A program made the position numbers and the translations under genes. 64,000 nt of DNA, taken from assembly GCF_001429045.1 (NCBI RefSeq), contig NZ_LMHY01000012.1, forward strand, positions 466,212 to 530,211, written 5' to 3'. Positions 9,403-19,636 of the stretch are shown here, piece after piece (within the stretch, counting starts at the first letter, position 1; each line of letters starts with the position of its first letter). The notes beneath the pieces are model-generated. The model saw only the letters and a list, made by a program, of their open reading frames with translations. It was not told the origin of the DNA and made no database searches. Source of the DNA: Pseudomonas sp. Root71 (GTDB lineage: Bacteria > Pseudomonadota > Gammaproteobacteria > Pseudomonadales > Pseudomonadaceae).

Positions 9403-10446
9403 ATGAGCCGTTATCAACCACCGCTGACCTTGACGACGAAAATGTTGTCGCTGATCGCCGATATCAGCGAACAGATCGGTCAGCTTACGGCTATGGACGA
9501 ACGCCTGCAGACACCTCAGTTACGTCGTGGCAATCGGATTCGAACGATTCAGGCTTCTTTGGCCATCGAAAACAATTCGCTGAGCATCGAGCAGGTGACT
9601 GCCGTTCTGGCAGGGCAGCGTGTGCTGGGGTTGCCTCGGGAAATCCAGGAAGTACGAAATGCGTTTGCTGCTTACGAAGCCATGCCTGATTGGCAGCCAA
9701 GTAGCCGGACCGATTTACTGCGTGCCCATGAATTACTGATGGGCGGATTGATTGATGAATACGGGCAGTTTCGTCGAACCGGCGTGGGTATCTATCGTGG
9801 CGATAAGTTGATCCATATGGCGCCGCCGCCGAGTCGCGTTGTGCACTTGATTGATGACTTGTTGGCGTGGCTTGGTGCCTCGGACTGGCATCCGCTGATT
9901 ACCAGCTGCGTCTTTCATTATGAATTTGAGTTCATCCATCCCTTCGCTGACGGTAACGGACGTATGGGACGCCTTTGGCAAACCCTGATACTCAGTCAGT
10001 GGCGCCCGGTATTATCTTATTTGCCGGTTGAGGCCGTGATTCGGGATCAGCAGGAGGCGTACTACGCGGCATTGTCGGCGGCCGATCTTTTGGCCGAATC
10101 AACGCCTTTCGTAGAGTTCATGTTGCGAGCCATGAGCCTTGCACTATCGGAGGCGGTACAGGGTGAGCCAGAAATCGACCCAGTAACCGACCCAGTAAGC
10201 GACCCAGTAGAGAAGTTGCTTTCTGCGCTGCATCTTAACGGTCCGCGAAAGATCAGCGAATTGATGGCTGACATCGGATTGGTGCACAAGGCGACCTTTC
10301 GGACTAACTATCTCAGGCCTGCATTAGCGGTCGAATGGATAGAGATGACCCATCCTGAGTCGCCAAGTAGTCCAGCACAAAAGTATCGCCTGACCCAGCT
10401 TGGAAAACAGGTCTTCGCACGGCTCAAGTCGGCAAAGAAATTCTGA
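9403..10446 (+). CDS. Fic-family adenylyltransferase with N-terminal inhibitory motif
   Basis: A predicted Fic enzyme that would transfer AMP or another nucleotide moiety to protein hydroxyls. The core is HPFADGNGRMGR, a complete active-site loop. Upstream, SLAIENN fits the (S/T)xxxE(G/N) inhibitory helix, placing it in the self-inhibited class with the motif N-terminal to the Fic fold. A linker IDPVTDPVSDPVEKLL joins the Fic domain to a C-terminal winged-helix-like segment. The 9403 ATG is chosen for GGATGAGGAT just upstream; in-frame ATGs at 9349, 9370 and 9385 would add up to 18 residues. Codons are less GC-rich than in flanking genes, suggesting acquisition. No antitoxin gene is adjacent, and the target is unknown. 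Confidence 0.88.
   Translation: MSRYQPPLTLTTKMLSLIADISEQIGQLTAMDERLQTPQLRRGNRIRTIQASLAIENNSLSIEQVTAVLAGQRVLGLPREIQEVRNAFAAYEAMPDWQPSSRTDLLRAHELLMGGLIDEYGQFRRTGVGIYRGDKLIHMAPPPSRVVHLIDDLLAWLGASDWHPLITSCVFHYEFEFIHPFADGNGRMGRLWQTLILSQWRPVLSYLPVEAVIRDQQEAYYAALSAADLLAESTPFVEFMLRAMSLALSEAVQGEPEIDPVTDPVSDPVEKLLSALHLNGPRKISELMADIGLVHKATFRTNYLRPALAVEWIEMTHPESPSSPAQKYRLTQLGKQVFARLKSAKKF
10177..10212 (+). repeat. three tandem 12-bp units inside the Fic linker
   Basis: GACCCAGTAACC, GACCCAGTAAGC and GACCCAGTAGAG occur head to tail and encode (T/S/E)DPV repeats. A unit of 12 bp keeps the reading frame whatever the copy number. Confidence 0.85.
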
Positions 10447-10451
10447 GCAAC

Positions 10452-10486
10452 AAAAAAGCCCGCATCTGTGATGCGGGCTTTTTTTG
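10452..10486. terminator. bidirectional terminator, fic / slt
   Basis: AAGCCCGCATC-TGT-GATGCGGGCTT, with an A-run before and a T-run after, between the convergent genes. Confidence 0.9.
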
Positions 10487-10500
10487 CGGGTCGATTTGAA

Positions 10501-12429
10501 TCATTGATCGTCGAAATACCGCTCATGCCAGTCCACGATCGGCTGTGGTGAATTGAGCTTCTCGCCATAGATCACCGAATACGACAGCACGTTTTGCACA
10601 TACTGGCGGGTTTCGTCGAACGGAATGCTTTCCACCCACACGTCGAAACTCAAGTGATCGGCGCCGCGCAGCCATTGGCGCACTCGGCCGGGGCCGGCGT
10701 TGTAGGCGGCGGAGGCGAGGACGCGGTTGCCGTTGAACTGGCTGTGCACCTGGCTCAGATACGCGGCGCCGAGCTGGATGTTCTTGTCCGGATCCAGCAG
10801 TTGCTGTGGCGAGCTGTAGGGAATGCTGAACTTGCGCGCGGTTTCCTTGGCGGTGGCGGGCATCAGTTGCATCAGGCCCGAGGCGCCGACCCCGGAGCGG
10901 GCGTCGTCCATGAACGCACTTTCCTGGCGGGTGATGGCGAACGCCCAGCTCGGATGCAGGCCGCGGTTCTTCGCTTCACGCACCAGCGTATTGCGGTGGG
11001 CCATCGGGAAACGGATATCCAGGTCATCCCAATACTGGGCCTGACTGATGGTGCGGATCGCCGGGAAATACCATTTCAGGTCGTAGGCCAGTTTGGCCTG
11101 GGCGACCATTTCGTCGCGGCTGAAGTGGCGGCTGACGTGGTACCACTCGCGGCGACCGTCGACAATTTGCCCGCGAGCGTGCAGTTCAAGGGCGCGACGC
11201 ACGCCGGGAGTGTTGCGCACCTTGTTGATGGTGGCCTGGCTGAGTACCAGCGGTTTGTTGAGCAGCGAGTAGGGCGACTGTGAGCGATCGGCGGCGAGGA
11301 AGCCATAGAAGTCGCGTTCGCGGGCCAGGTTTTTATAGAGTGTCTGCGCTTCCGGATTCTGCGGTTGCGCCAGTTCCAGGCTGCGGGCCTGCCAGTAACG
11401 CCAGCGGTTGGTGGTGGCCAGGTCCTGGGGCAGGCGGCGGGTCAACTGGTAGGCATCGTCCCAGCGCGCCAGGCGCAGGAGCAGGCGCAGGCGCCATTCG
11501 GAAACCGTGTTGTCGCGCAGTTCCGGATCGTATTTGGTCATGACGTCCAGGGCACGACCGTCGAAACGTTTGGCGAGGCTCAGCCCGATTTCCCGGGCGA
11601 TCGCGACTTTTTCATCCCGGGAGAAATGCATGCTGCTGGCGTAACCGTCGAGCAGGTTCATGGCCCTGTCCGGATCCTGGCGAGCCAGGCGGCGCAGGCC
11701 GAGGCTGACCACGTCGGACATGGCTTCATCGGCCGGGGCGAAGCGTGACGGCTGGTTGAGCAGTTCCGGTTTCTGCGCCACGTCCACCAGCAAGCGACCG
11801 CGAGGTGCGAGGGTGGTCATGCCATTGACCAGGCTGTTGGCCAGCGGATAGTTGCGCGCCTGGGCGGCGAGTTTCGCGCGTTCCCAGCGTTTTTGCTCGG
11901 TCAACTGGCCATCGGCGGCCCACATGCCGAACAGGGCATCGCAGGCTTCGGGCTGGGATTTGCCGGTCAGCCAGAGCTTTTCAGTGTTGGCATAACCTTC
12001 GGCCTTGAGGTTGTGGCTGATCTGGTACTGCGCATTCAGGCAGTCCAGTTCGGTGAAGTTCATTTTCGGGTCGTAATACTTGACGAAGGTCGCCCAGTCT
12101 CCCCGGTCCGCCAGCCAGCGCAACCAGCGCAGCTTCATCCAGTTGGCCTGGGGCAGGTCGCCGTGTTCGGCGAGGAATTTCTCGATTTCGGCGTTGCTCG
12201 CGGTTTTCAGGCGCGCGGTCAGCTCGTCGTACGCCAGGTAGGGTTCCAGCGGATAATCGGCGAGGGCCTGGCTGTAACGGAAATACGGGCCGCTATCGCC
12301 CTTGGCCAGGGCGCGCTTGGCTTCATCGTAATACTGGCGTTGGGTGGACAGGTCCACCGCCTGGGCGGATTGAACGGCAGCGGCAGACAGTAAAAAAGCA
12401 GATAAAAGATTGAAAAGGCGACTGCGCAT
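10501..12429 (-). CDS. slt: soluble lytic murein transglycosylase Slt
   Basis: Periplasmic enzyme that cleaves the MurNAc-GlcNAc bond of peptidoglycan to leave 1,6-anhydro ends. The 642-residue length matches Slt70. The signal peptide reads MRSRLFNLLSAFLLSAAAVQ with cleavage after AQA. The middle is the helical superhelix domain, and the C-terminal goose-lysozyme-like domain has the catalytic Glu in FAITRQESAF, then SGASGLMQLMPATA-type sequence (read here as GVGASGLMQLMPATAKETA) and AYNAGPGRVRQW. The start at 12429 is set by the signal peptide; a longer in-frame extension lacks one. It is divergent from uup, and its leader carries a strong palindrome. Products of this reaction are later processed by NagZ, encoded in this window. 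Confidence 0.95.
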   Translation of the reverse strand: MRSRLFNLLSAFLLSAAAVQSAQAVDLSTQRQYYDEAKRALAKGDSGPYFRYSQALADYPLEPYLAYDELTARLKTASNAEIEKFLAEHGDLPQANWMKLRWLRWLADRGDWATFVKYYDPKMNFTELDCLNAQYQISHNLKAEGYANTEKLWLTGKSQPEACDALFGMWAADGQLTEQKRWERAKLAAQARNYPLANSLVNGMTTLAPRGRLLVDVAQKPELLNQPSRFAPADEAMSDVVSLGLRRLARQDPDRAMNLLDGYASSMHFSRDEKVAIAREIGLSLAKRFDGRALDVMTKYDPELRDNTVSEWRLRLLLRLARWDDAYQLTRRLPQDLATTNRWRYWQARSLELAQPQNPEAQTLYKNLARERDFYGFLAADRSQSPYSLLNKPLVLSQATINKVRNTPGVRRALELHARGQIVDGRREWYHVSRHFSRDEMVAQAKLAYDLKWYFPAIRTISQAQYWDDLDIRFPMAHRNTLVREAKNRGLHPSWAFAITRQESAFMDDARSGVGASGLMQLMPATAKETARKFSIPYSSPQQLLDPDKNIQLGAAYLSQVHSQFNGNRVLASAAYNAGPGRVRQWLRGADHLSFDVWVESIPFDETRQYVQNVLSYSVIYGEKLNSPQPIVDWHERYFDDQ

Positions 12430-12459
12430 GAGACGTCCGGGCAGAGAAAAATCATGACA

Positions 12460-12480
12460 AGCGCGGGCCAGGCCCGCGCT
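12460..12480. repeat. 21-bp palindrome in the slt leader
   Basis: AGCGCGGGCC-A-GGCCCGCGCT, a perfect inverted repeat with a single central base, lies 31 bp upstream of the slt ATG. Flanking GACA (12457-12460) and TGTC (12485-12488) could extend the pairing. No T-run is present, so it is not a standard terminator. Confidence 0.8.
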
Positions 12481-12644
12481 GAATTGTCTGTAGCTTAGCC
12501 TTTTGCCAGCAGCCGGTGAAAGCTTTGCGGGTCTTACCGCATCAGTTCGCAACATTTGTCCTTCAGAGTGCTGCGAGAGTGAAATTGCCGGCCTTCTGAA
12601 GCCTCAAGTCAGGTAGAATGCGCGCCCGGTTTTTGGAGAAGCTC

Positions 12645-14564
12645 ATGACCCTGCTCAAATTCAGCGATGTGTCCCTTGCTTTCGGCGCTATGCCGTTGTT
12701 GGACAAGGTGTCCTGGCAGATCGCCCGTGGTGAGCGGGTGTGCATCATCGGCCGCAACGGCACTGGCAAGTCCAGCATGATGAAGCTCGTCAAGGGCGAC
12801 CAGAAGCCCGATGACGGCTCCGTTTGGCGCGCACCCGGGCTCAAGATCGGCGAATTGCCGCAAGAATTGCCGGTGGCCGACGAGCGGACAGTGTTCGACG
12901 TAGTGGCCGAAGGCCTGGATGGTGTTGGCGCCTTGCTCGCCGAATATCACCACCTGAGCCAGAATATCGTCACCGACGCCGATCTGGACAAACTGATGCA
13001 CGTCCAGCACGACCTCGAAGCCCGCGATGGCTGGCGTTTGCAGACCCTCGTCGACAGCACCTTGAGCCGCCTGCAACTGCCGGCCGACAAGACCCTCGCC
13101 GAGTTATCCGGCGGCTGGCGTCGTCGCGTCCTGCTGGCCCAGGCCCTGGTGTCCGAGCCGGACCTGCTGCTGCTCGACGAACCGACCAACCACCTGGACA
13201 TCGGTGCCATCGCCTGGCTTGAAGAAGCGCTGAAGGATTTCCAGGGCGCCGTGCTGTTCATCACGCACGACCGTTCTTTCCTGCAGAACCTGGCAACCCG
13301 CATCCTGGAACTGGATCGCGGTGGCCTGATCGACTGGAACGGCGACTACGCCAGCTTCCTGGTGCACAAGGAAGCTGAACTCGCTGCCGAAGCCACTGCC
13401 AACGCGCTGTTCGACAAGCGCCTGGCCCAGGAAGAAGTGTGGATTCGCCAGGGCATCAAGGCCCGTCGCACCCGTAACGAAGGTCGTGTCCGTGCACTGA
13501 AAGCCTTGCGCGTCGAGCGTAGCGAGCGTCGTGAGCGTACCGGCAAGGCCAACATTCAGCTCGATACCGCCGACAAGTCCGGCAAGCAGGTCATGGTGCT
13601 CGAGAATGTGAGCTTCGCTCACCCGGGCGGGCCGTTCCTGATCAAGGACTTCTCCATGGTGCTGCAGCGTGGCGACCGTATCGGCCTGCTTGGCGCCAAC
13701 GGTACCGGCAAGACCACGTTGCTGAAGTTGATGCTCAGCGGTCTGCAACCGACCAGCGGCAAAGTGGAAGAGGGCACCCGGATCGATGTCGCCTACTTCG
13801 ACCAGTTGCGCCATCAGCTGGACCTGGAAAAGACCGTGATCGACAACGTGGCCGAAGGTCGCGACTTCATCGATATCGATGGCCAGAGCCGCCACGTGCT
13901 GAGCTACCTCGGCGACTTCCTGTTCAGCCCGCAGCGTGCCCGCACGCCGGTCAAGGCGCTGTCCGGTGGTGAGCGTGCCCGTCTGTTGCTGGCCAAGCTG
14001 TTCAGCAAGCCGGCGAACCTGCTGGTACTCGACGAACCGACCAACGACCTCGACGTCGAAACCCTCGAATTGCTCGAAGAGGTCTTGCTGACCTTCAACG
14101 GCACCGTACTGATGGTCAGCCACGACCGGGCATTCCTCGACAACGTGGTTACCAGCACTCTGGTCTTCGAAGGTGAAGGCAAGGTTCGCGAGTACGTCGG
14201 TGGCTATCAGGACTGGCTGCGTCAGGGCGGCTCGCCGCGCCTGTTGGGCGTGACCGAGAGCAAGTCCGGCAAGGCCGACCTGAACTCCGCGGTGGTGAAG
14301 GCCGAGCCTGCGCCGGTTGCGGCAGCGGTCGAAGCGCCAGTGGCAAAGAAAAAGCTCAGCTACAAGTTGCAGCGCGAGCTGGAAGCGTTGCCGGGGCAGA
14401 TCGAAGCCATGGAGCAGCAGATTGCCGCCGTTGAAGCGCAGATGGCGGATGCCGGTTTCTACCAGCGTCCTGCGGCCGAAACGGCAGCGGTGATTGCTCA
14501 GTTGGAGCAATTGCAGGCTGAGCTCGACATCATGGTCGAGCGTTGGGCCGAGCTGGATGCCTGA
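12645..14564 (+). CDS. uup: ABC-F family ATPase Uup
   Basis: A 639-residue soluble protein with two ABC ATPase domains and no membrane segments, the ABC-F architecture of ribosome-associated factors. Walker A motifs are GRNGTGKSS and GANGTGKTT; signatures are LSGGWRRR and LSGGERAR; Walker B segments are LLLLDEPTNHLD and LLVLDEPTNDLD. The linker between the domains is Arg-rich, and a C-terminal coiled-coil of about 75 residues (KLSYKLQRELEALPGQIEAM) is the Uup hallmark that separates it from EttA and YbiT. The ATG at 12645 follows GGAGAAGCTC. It is divergent from slt and followed by a terminator. Confidence 0.94.
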   Translation: MTLLKFSDVSLAFGAMPLLDKVSWQIARGERVCIIGRNGTGKSSMMKLVKGDQKPDDGSVWRAPGLKIGELPQELPVADERTVFDVVAEGLDGVGALLAEYHHLSQNIVTDADLDKLMHVQHDLEARDGWRLQTLVDSTLSRLQLPADKTLAELSGGWRRRVLLAQALVSEPDLLLLDEPTNHLDIGAIAWLEEALKDFQGAVLFITHDRSFLQNLATRILELDRGGLIDWNGDYASFLVHKEAELAAEATANALFDKRLAQEEVWIRQGIKARRTRNEGRVRALKALRVERSERRERTGKANIQLDTADKSGKQVMVLENVSFAHPGGPFLIKDFSMVLQRGDRIGLLGANGTGKTTLLKLMLSGLQPTSGKVEEGTRIDVAYFDQLRHQLDLEKTVIDNVAEGRDFIDIDGQSRHVLSYLGDFLFSPQRARTPVKALSGGERARLLLAKLFSKPANLLVLDEPTNDLDVETLELLEEVLLTFNGTVLMVSHDRAFLDNVVTSTLVFEGEGKVREYVGGYQDWLRQGGSPRLLGVTESKSGKADLNSAVVKAEPAPVAAAVEAPVAKKKLSYKLQRELEALPGQIEAMEQQIAAVEAQMADAGFYQRPAAETAAVIAQLEQLQAELDIMVERWAELDA

Positions 14565-14576
14565 TTGATCCTGCAA

Positions 14577-14615
14577 TAAAAAAGCCCGGCGCTCAGTGAT
14601 GAACGCCGGGCTTTT
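14577..14615 (+). terminator. terminator after uup
   Basis: AAAGCCCGGCG and CGCCGGGCTTTT pair around a 12-nt loop, directly after the uup stop. Confidence 0.85.
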
Positions 14616-14651
14616 CATATGCAATGCGATCTGCGGGCTGCCGTAGATCCA

Positions 14652-14677
14652 ATGTGGGAGCAAGCCCGCTCCCACAA
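14652..14677. repeat. single collapsed REP unit
   Basis: ATGTGGGAGCAAGCCCGCTC with inverted ends TGTGGGAG/CTCCCACA: one short hairpin of the REP family, lying at the 3' side of the usp gene. Confidence 0.8.
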
Positions 14678-14689
14678 TGATTTGTGTTG

Positions 14690-15130
14690 TCAGCTTTTGG
14701 TTTGCAGGCGTACAGCAAGCACATCGCAAGGCGCGCCGTGCAGCACGTCATTGGCGGTGGAGCCCAGCAGCAGTGCCAGGCCGTGCCGGCCATGGCTGCC
14801 CACCACGATCAGGTCGCAGGTTTGCTCCTTGGCCAGGTGGTGGATCTCCTGGCGTGGCTGGCCGTAGGTCAGGTGGCTGTATTCCCTGGAGAGCTCCGGA
14901 TATTTCAGGATCAGGCGGTCAAGACGCTCCTTGGCCTGATCGAACTGCTGTTGTTGCAGTTGTGACAGGTCCATCGGCACGTCGCCGCCGAAGGCCATCG
15001 CCATCGGCTCGACAATGTGCACCAGCGACAATTTCGCACCGTTGCTCACCGACAGTTCGCGAGCGCGGTGAATCACAGGGTCGCACTCTTCGGTCAGATC
15101 TACAGCGACCAGAATATGGTTGTAGGGCAT
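14690..15130 (-). CDS. universal stress protein (UspA family)
   Basis: A 146-residue single-domain Usp protein, cytoplasmic. It begins MPYNHILVAVDLTEECDPVI. The C-terminal ATP-binding pattern G-2x-G-9x-G(S) is present as VVGSHGRHGLALLLGSTANDV, so it is probably of the nucleotide-binding type. The start at 15130 has a near-ideal AGGAGGAGCACCTC ribosome site; a longer upstream reading lacks one. It is divergent from the small membrane protein at 15235. Such proteins typically help survival of starvation, oxidants or anoxia; the specific role here is unknown. Confidence 0.92.
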   Translation of the reverse strand: MPYNHILVAVDLTEECDPVIHRARELSVSNGAKLSLVHIVEPMAMAFGGDVPMDLSQLQQQQFDQAKERLDRLILKYPELSREYSHLTYGQPRQEIHHLAKEQTCDLIVVGSHGRHGLALLLGSTANDVLHGAPCDVLAVRLQTKS

Positions 15131-15234
15131 GAGGTGCTCCTCCTGAGGGATGCAATATTGGTAAGTATGGCTGGTTTCAAGCGCATTGGTTCCAAAGTGA
15201 CACAATGGGCTCATTCAAATTCGGGAGTACAGAT

Positions 15235-15672
15235 ATGACGGTCTGGATAGTGGTGTCAATCCTGTTGGTGGTGCTGAGCCCACTGGCATGGTTGCGGCCG
15301 TCGCGAGTTCAGAGCGGGCGCATAGCCTTGCGGATGGAGGCCCGGCGCATCGGACTGGCCATGCAATTGGCACCTCAGGAGTGGCCACACTGGCTCAGCC
15401 AGGAGCCGCCGAGCCCTTGCGCCCAGTACCATCGTCCGCGGCGCGGCCGTCAGCCGGCGTGCTGGAGTTACTGGCAAAAATCACCGGGTGTCTGGGTCAA
15501 TCAGTGGCAGGAAATCTGTGAAGATCGTTCGTTGCTCGATCATTTCGAAAAATTGCCAGGCAATGTCTTCAAGGTCGAGGCCGACAAGCAAATAATCGCC
15601 TTGTATTGGGGCGAGAAGGGCGAGGCCGAGGTTTTGCAACGGATCGATGCCACCCTCAAGGCGCTGGCCTGA
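15235..15672 (+). CDS. conserved hypothetical protein with N-terminal membrane anchor
   Basis: A 145-residue protein. It begins MTVWIVVSILLVVLSPLAWL, a single hydrophobic segment that looks like an uncleaved anchor, followed by a basic Arg-rich stretch and a soluble C-terminal domain of about 110 residues ending in a predicted helix. The ATG at 15235 follows GGGAGTACAGAT. I do not recognise the family. It lies in the Pseudomonas gene order between usp and fadBA and probably ends as a monocistron, although the only terminator-like hairpin downstream faces the other way. Confidence 0.8.
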   Translation: MTVWIVVSILLVVLSPLAWLRPSRVQSGRIALRMEARRIGLAMQLAPQEWPHWLSQEPPSPCAQYHRPRRGRQPACWSYWQKSPGVWVNQWQEICEDRSLLDHFEKLPGNVFKVEADKQIIALYWGEKGEAEVLQRIDATLKALA

Positions 15673-15698
15673 CACCGCAGCCAGTAAAAATCATCAGG

Positions 15699-15728
15699 CA
15701 ATAAAAAGCCCGACAAAATCATCGGGCG
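15699..15728 (-). terminator. minus-strand terminator without an annotated gene
   Basis: Read on the reverse strand, GCCCGA-N8-TCGGGC is followed by TTTTTATT. The forward strand has GGGTTGG after the stem and would terminate poorly. Confidence 0.55.
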
Positions 15729-15935
15729 GGTTGGCCAGGCAGGCCGGTAATCGGTGTTGGCTGATCTTACGCTGGGCATTCGCCAAAAGCGTTCACAATT
15801 TTCCTCCAGGTTTCGCCAGCGTAGCTTGTTAAACACGGGCTGCAGCGAATTAGGGCGAATTTTCTAACAATTGATTCTATGAATGACCTTGCATGTTTCG
15901 GCGTGTTTAAGGTCTTCGCAGTACGGATATGACCG

Positions 15936-15949
15936 GAAAGTCGCGTTTC
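15936..15949. promoter_or_regulatory. candidate PsrA operator upstream of fadBA
   Basis: GAAAG-TCGC-GTTTC differs by one base from the GAAAC-N4-GTTTC form seen at psrA in this same window. PsrA is known to repress fadBA in Pseudomonas until long-chain acyl ligands release it. Confidence 0.55.
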
Positions 15950-16185
15950 AACCCGTGTTTTGGGCGATTGACAATTGTCGGAAATTCCGTGAAGGTGACG
16001 TACCCAAATCAAACGGGCGTATGAATTGAGCGTTTGTATTTCAGACCGCTCCTACAGAATCCCGACTATCGCGTTGGCGGGTGTGCCGGGGGAATGGGCG
16101 TAGCATTGACGATCAACGTCCCTGCCAAGCCGTTCGCCTGCGTCCGACGTGTACTGTTCAGCTTCCATATCGTGGAGATCAGTTG

Positions 16186-18333
16186 ATGATTTACGAAGGT
16201 AAAGCCATCACGGTTAAGGCTCTTGAAAGTGGCATCGTCGAACTGAAGTTCGACCTCAAGGGTGAGTCCGTCAACAAGTTCAACCGTCTAACCCTGAACG
16301 AACTGCGTCAGGCCGTAGACACCATCAAGGCAGATGCTTCGATCAAGGGCGTGATCGTCAGCAGTGGCAAGGACGTGTTCATCGTCGGCGCCGACATCAC
16401 CGAATTTGTCGACAACTTCAAGCTGCCGGATGCAGAACTTGTTGCTGGCAACCTCGAAGCCAACAAGATTTTCAGCGATTTCGAAGACCTCAACGTCCCG
16501 ACTGTTGTTGCCATCAACGGCATCGCGTTGGGTGGCGGTCTGGAAATGTGCCTGGCGGCGGACTACCGCGTCATGTCCACCAAGGCCAAGATCGGTCTGC
16601 CGGAAGTCAAGCTGGGCATCTACCCAGGCTTCGGCGGTACTGTGCGCCTGCCGCGCCTGATCGGTGCCGACAACGCCATCGAGTGGATTGCCGCCGGCAA
16701 GGAAAACCGTCCTGAGGACGCGCTGAAAGTCGGCGCCGTCGACGCAGTGGTAGCTCCTGAGCAGCTGCAGAACGCCGCGCTGGAACTGATCAAGCGCGCC
16801 ATCTCCGGCGAGTTCGACTACAAGGCCAAGCGCCAGCCGAAGCTGGAAAAACTCAAGCTGAACGCCATCGAACAAATGATGGCTTTCGAAACCGCCAAGG
16901 GTTTCGTGGCCGGTCAGGCTGGCCCGAACTACCCGGCGCCGGTTGAAGCGATCAAGACCATCCAGAAAGCCGCGAACTTCGGTCGCGACAAGGCGCTGGA
17001 AATCGAGGCTGCCGGTTTCGTCAAGCTGGCCAAGACCTCTGCCGCGCAGAGCTTGATCGGCTTGTTCCTGAACGATCAGGAACTGAAGAAAAAGGCCAAG
17101 GCCTACGACGAAATCGCCAAGGACGTGAAGCAGGCCGCCGTACTGGGCGCCGGCATCATGGGCGGCGGTATCGCCTATCAGTCGGCTTCCAAAGGCACGC
17201 CGATCCTGATGAAGGACATCAACGAGCACGGTATCGAGCAGGGTCTGGCCGAAGCCGCCAAACTGCTGGTTGGCCGCGTTGATAAAGGTCGCATGACCGC
17301 CGCGAAAATGGCTGAAGTGCTCAACGGCATTCGTCCTACCCTGTCCTACGGTGATTTCGGTCACGTGGACCTGGTGGTGGAAGCGGTCGTCGAGAACCCC
17401 AAGGTCAAGCAAGCGGTACTGGCTGAAGTCGAAGACAAGGTCAAGGAGGACACCATTCTGGCGTCCAACACCTCGACCATTTCCATCACCTTGCTGGCCA
17501 AGGCCCTCAAGCGTCCGGAAAACTTCGTCGGCATGCACTTCTTCAACCCGGTGCACATGATGCCGCTGGTGGAAGTGATCCGTGGCGAGAAGTCCAGCGA
17601 GTTGGCGGTTGCCACCACCGTTGCCTACGCCAAGAAAATGGGCAAGAACCCGATCGTCGTCAACGACTGCCCGGGCTTCCTGGTCAACCGTGTCCTGTTC
17701 CCGTACTTCGGCGGTTTCGCCAAGCTGGTCAGCGCCGGTGTGGACTTCGTCCGTATCGACAAGGTCATGGAAAAATTCGGCTGGCCTATGGGCCCGGCCT
17801 ACCTGATGGACGTGGTCGGCATCGACACCGGTCACCACGGTCGTGACGTGATGGCTGAAGGCTTCCCGGACCGCATGAAGGACGACCGTCGCTCGGCCGT
17901 CGACGTGCTCTACGAAGCCAAGCGCCTGGGCCAGAAGAACGGCAAGGGCTTCTACGCCTACGAGACCGACAAGAAAGGCAAGCAGAAGAAAGTCGCCGAT
18001 CCCTCGGTACTGGAAGTGCTCAAGCCGATCGTTTACGAACAGCGCGAAGTCACCGACGAAGACATCATCAACTGGATGATGATCCCGCTGTGCCTGGAAA
18101 CCGTGCGTTGCCTGGAAGACGGCATCGTCGAAACCGCTGCCGAAGCCGACATGGGTCTGGTCTACGGTATCGGTTTCCCTCCATTCCGTGGCGGTGCGCT
18201 GCGCTACATCGACTCGATCGGTGTGGCAGAGTTCGTTGCCCTGGCTGACCAGTACGCTGACTTGGGCGCGCTGTACCACCCGACCGCGAAGCTGCGCGAA
18301 ATGGCCAAGAACGGCCAGAGCTTCTTCGGTTAA
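16186..18333 (+). CDS. fadB: fatty-acid oxidation complex subunit alpha FadB
   Basis: Multifunctional beta-oxidation subunit: enoyl-CoA hydratase, isomerase and L-3-hydroxyacyl-CoA dehydrogenase, acting with FadA as an alpha2beta2 complex. The 715-residue length is typical of Pseudomonas FadB. The N-terminal crotonase domain has the oxyanion-hole segment [17 protein letters not shown] and [19 protein letters not shown]. From about residue 315 the NAD-binding domain shows [16 protein letters not shown], then [15 protein letters not shown] and [14 protein letters not shown]. The ATG at 16186 follows GGAGATCAGTTG; an upstream in-frame extension is rejected as non-homologous. fadA begins 29 bp after the stop. 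A PsrA-like operator lies about 240 bp upstream. Confidence 0.97.
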   Translation: MIYEGKAITVKALESGIVELKFDLKGESVNKFNRLTLNELRQAVDTIKADASIKGVIVSSGKDVFIVGADITEFVDNFKLPDAELVAGNLEANKIFSDFEDLNVPTVVAINGIALGGGLEMCLAADYRVMSTKAKIGLPEVKLGIYPGFGGTVRLPRLIGADNAIEWIAAGKENRPEDALKVGAVDAVVAPEQLQNAALELIKRAISGEFDYKAKRQPKLEKLKLNAIEQMMAFETAKGFVAGQAGPNYPAPVEAIKTIQKAANFGRDKALEIEAAGFVKLAKTSAAQSLIGLFLNDQELKKKAKAYDEIAKDVKQAAVLGAGIMGGGIAYQSASKGTPILMKDINEHGIEQGLAEAAKLLVGRVDKGRMTAAKMAEVLNGIRPTLSYGDFGHVDLVVEAVVENPKVKQAVLAEVEDKVKEDTILASNTSTISITLLAKALKRPENFVGMHFFNPVHMMPLVEVIRGEKSSELAVATTVAYAKKMGKNPIVVNDCPGFLVNRVLFPYFGGFAKLVSAGVDFVRIDKVMEKFGWPMGPAYLMDVVGIDTGHHGRDVMAEGFPDRMKDDRRSAVDVLYEAKRLGQKNGKGFYAYETDKKGKQKKVADPSVLEVLKPIVYEQREVTDEDIINWMMIPLCLETVRCLEDGIVETAAEADMGLVYGIGFPPFRGGALRYIDSIGVAEFVALADQYADLGALYHPTAKLREMAKNGQSFFG

Positions 18334-18347
18334 GCGCCCCCAACTAG

Positions 18348-19538
<1,191 letters not shown>

Positions 19539-19556
19539 GCGTCTCGTTGATGGAAG

Positions 19557-19581
19557 CCGGGGCCAAGTGCCCCGGTTTTTG
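19557..19581 (+). terminator. terminator of fadBA
   Basis: CCGGGGC-CAAGT-GCCCCGG followed by TTTTT; a T-rich tract continues to about 19610. Confidence 0.9.
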
Positions 19582-19636
19582 TTTTTCCGGATTTATTTTT
19601 GTTTTTATTTTGAAAAAATTCAGTGAGGGCCAAAGC

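Larger units (their letters stand above)
15673..16185. other. 513-bp gene-free region upstream of fadBA
   Basis: No convincing long gene. It holds a minus-oriented terminator-like hairpin (15699-15728), a GACAATTGTC palindrome (15970-15979), a PsrA-like site (15936-15949) and an inverted repeat CAAACG...CGTTTG (arms about 15 bp apart, near 16010-16036). On the minus strand a GGAGG site precedes a nine-codon GTG frame ending near 15777. It is more AT-rich than its surroundings and is probably the fadBA promoter plus leader, with a possible small antisense-strand transcript. Confidence 0.55.

Noticed and set aside
9335..10500. Fic gene as a two-gene toxin-antitoxin module
   Set aside because: No small antitoxin frame is adjacent; the inhibitory motif is inside the Fic protein itself.
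16288..18279. Reverse frame opposite fadB
   Set aside because: Same mirror effect; fadB has all its catalytic motifs.
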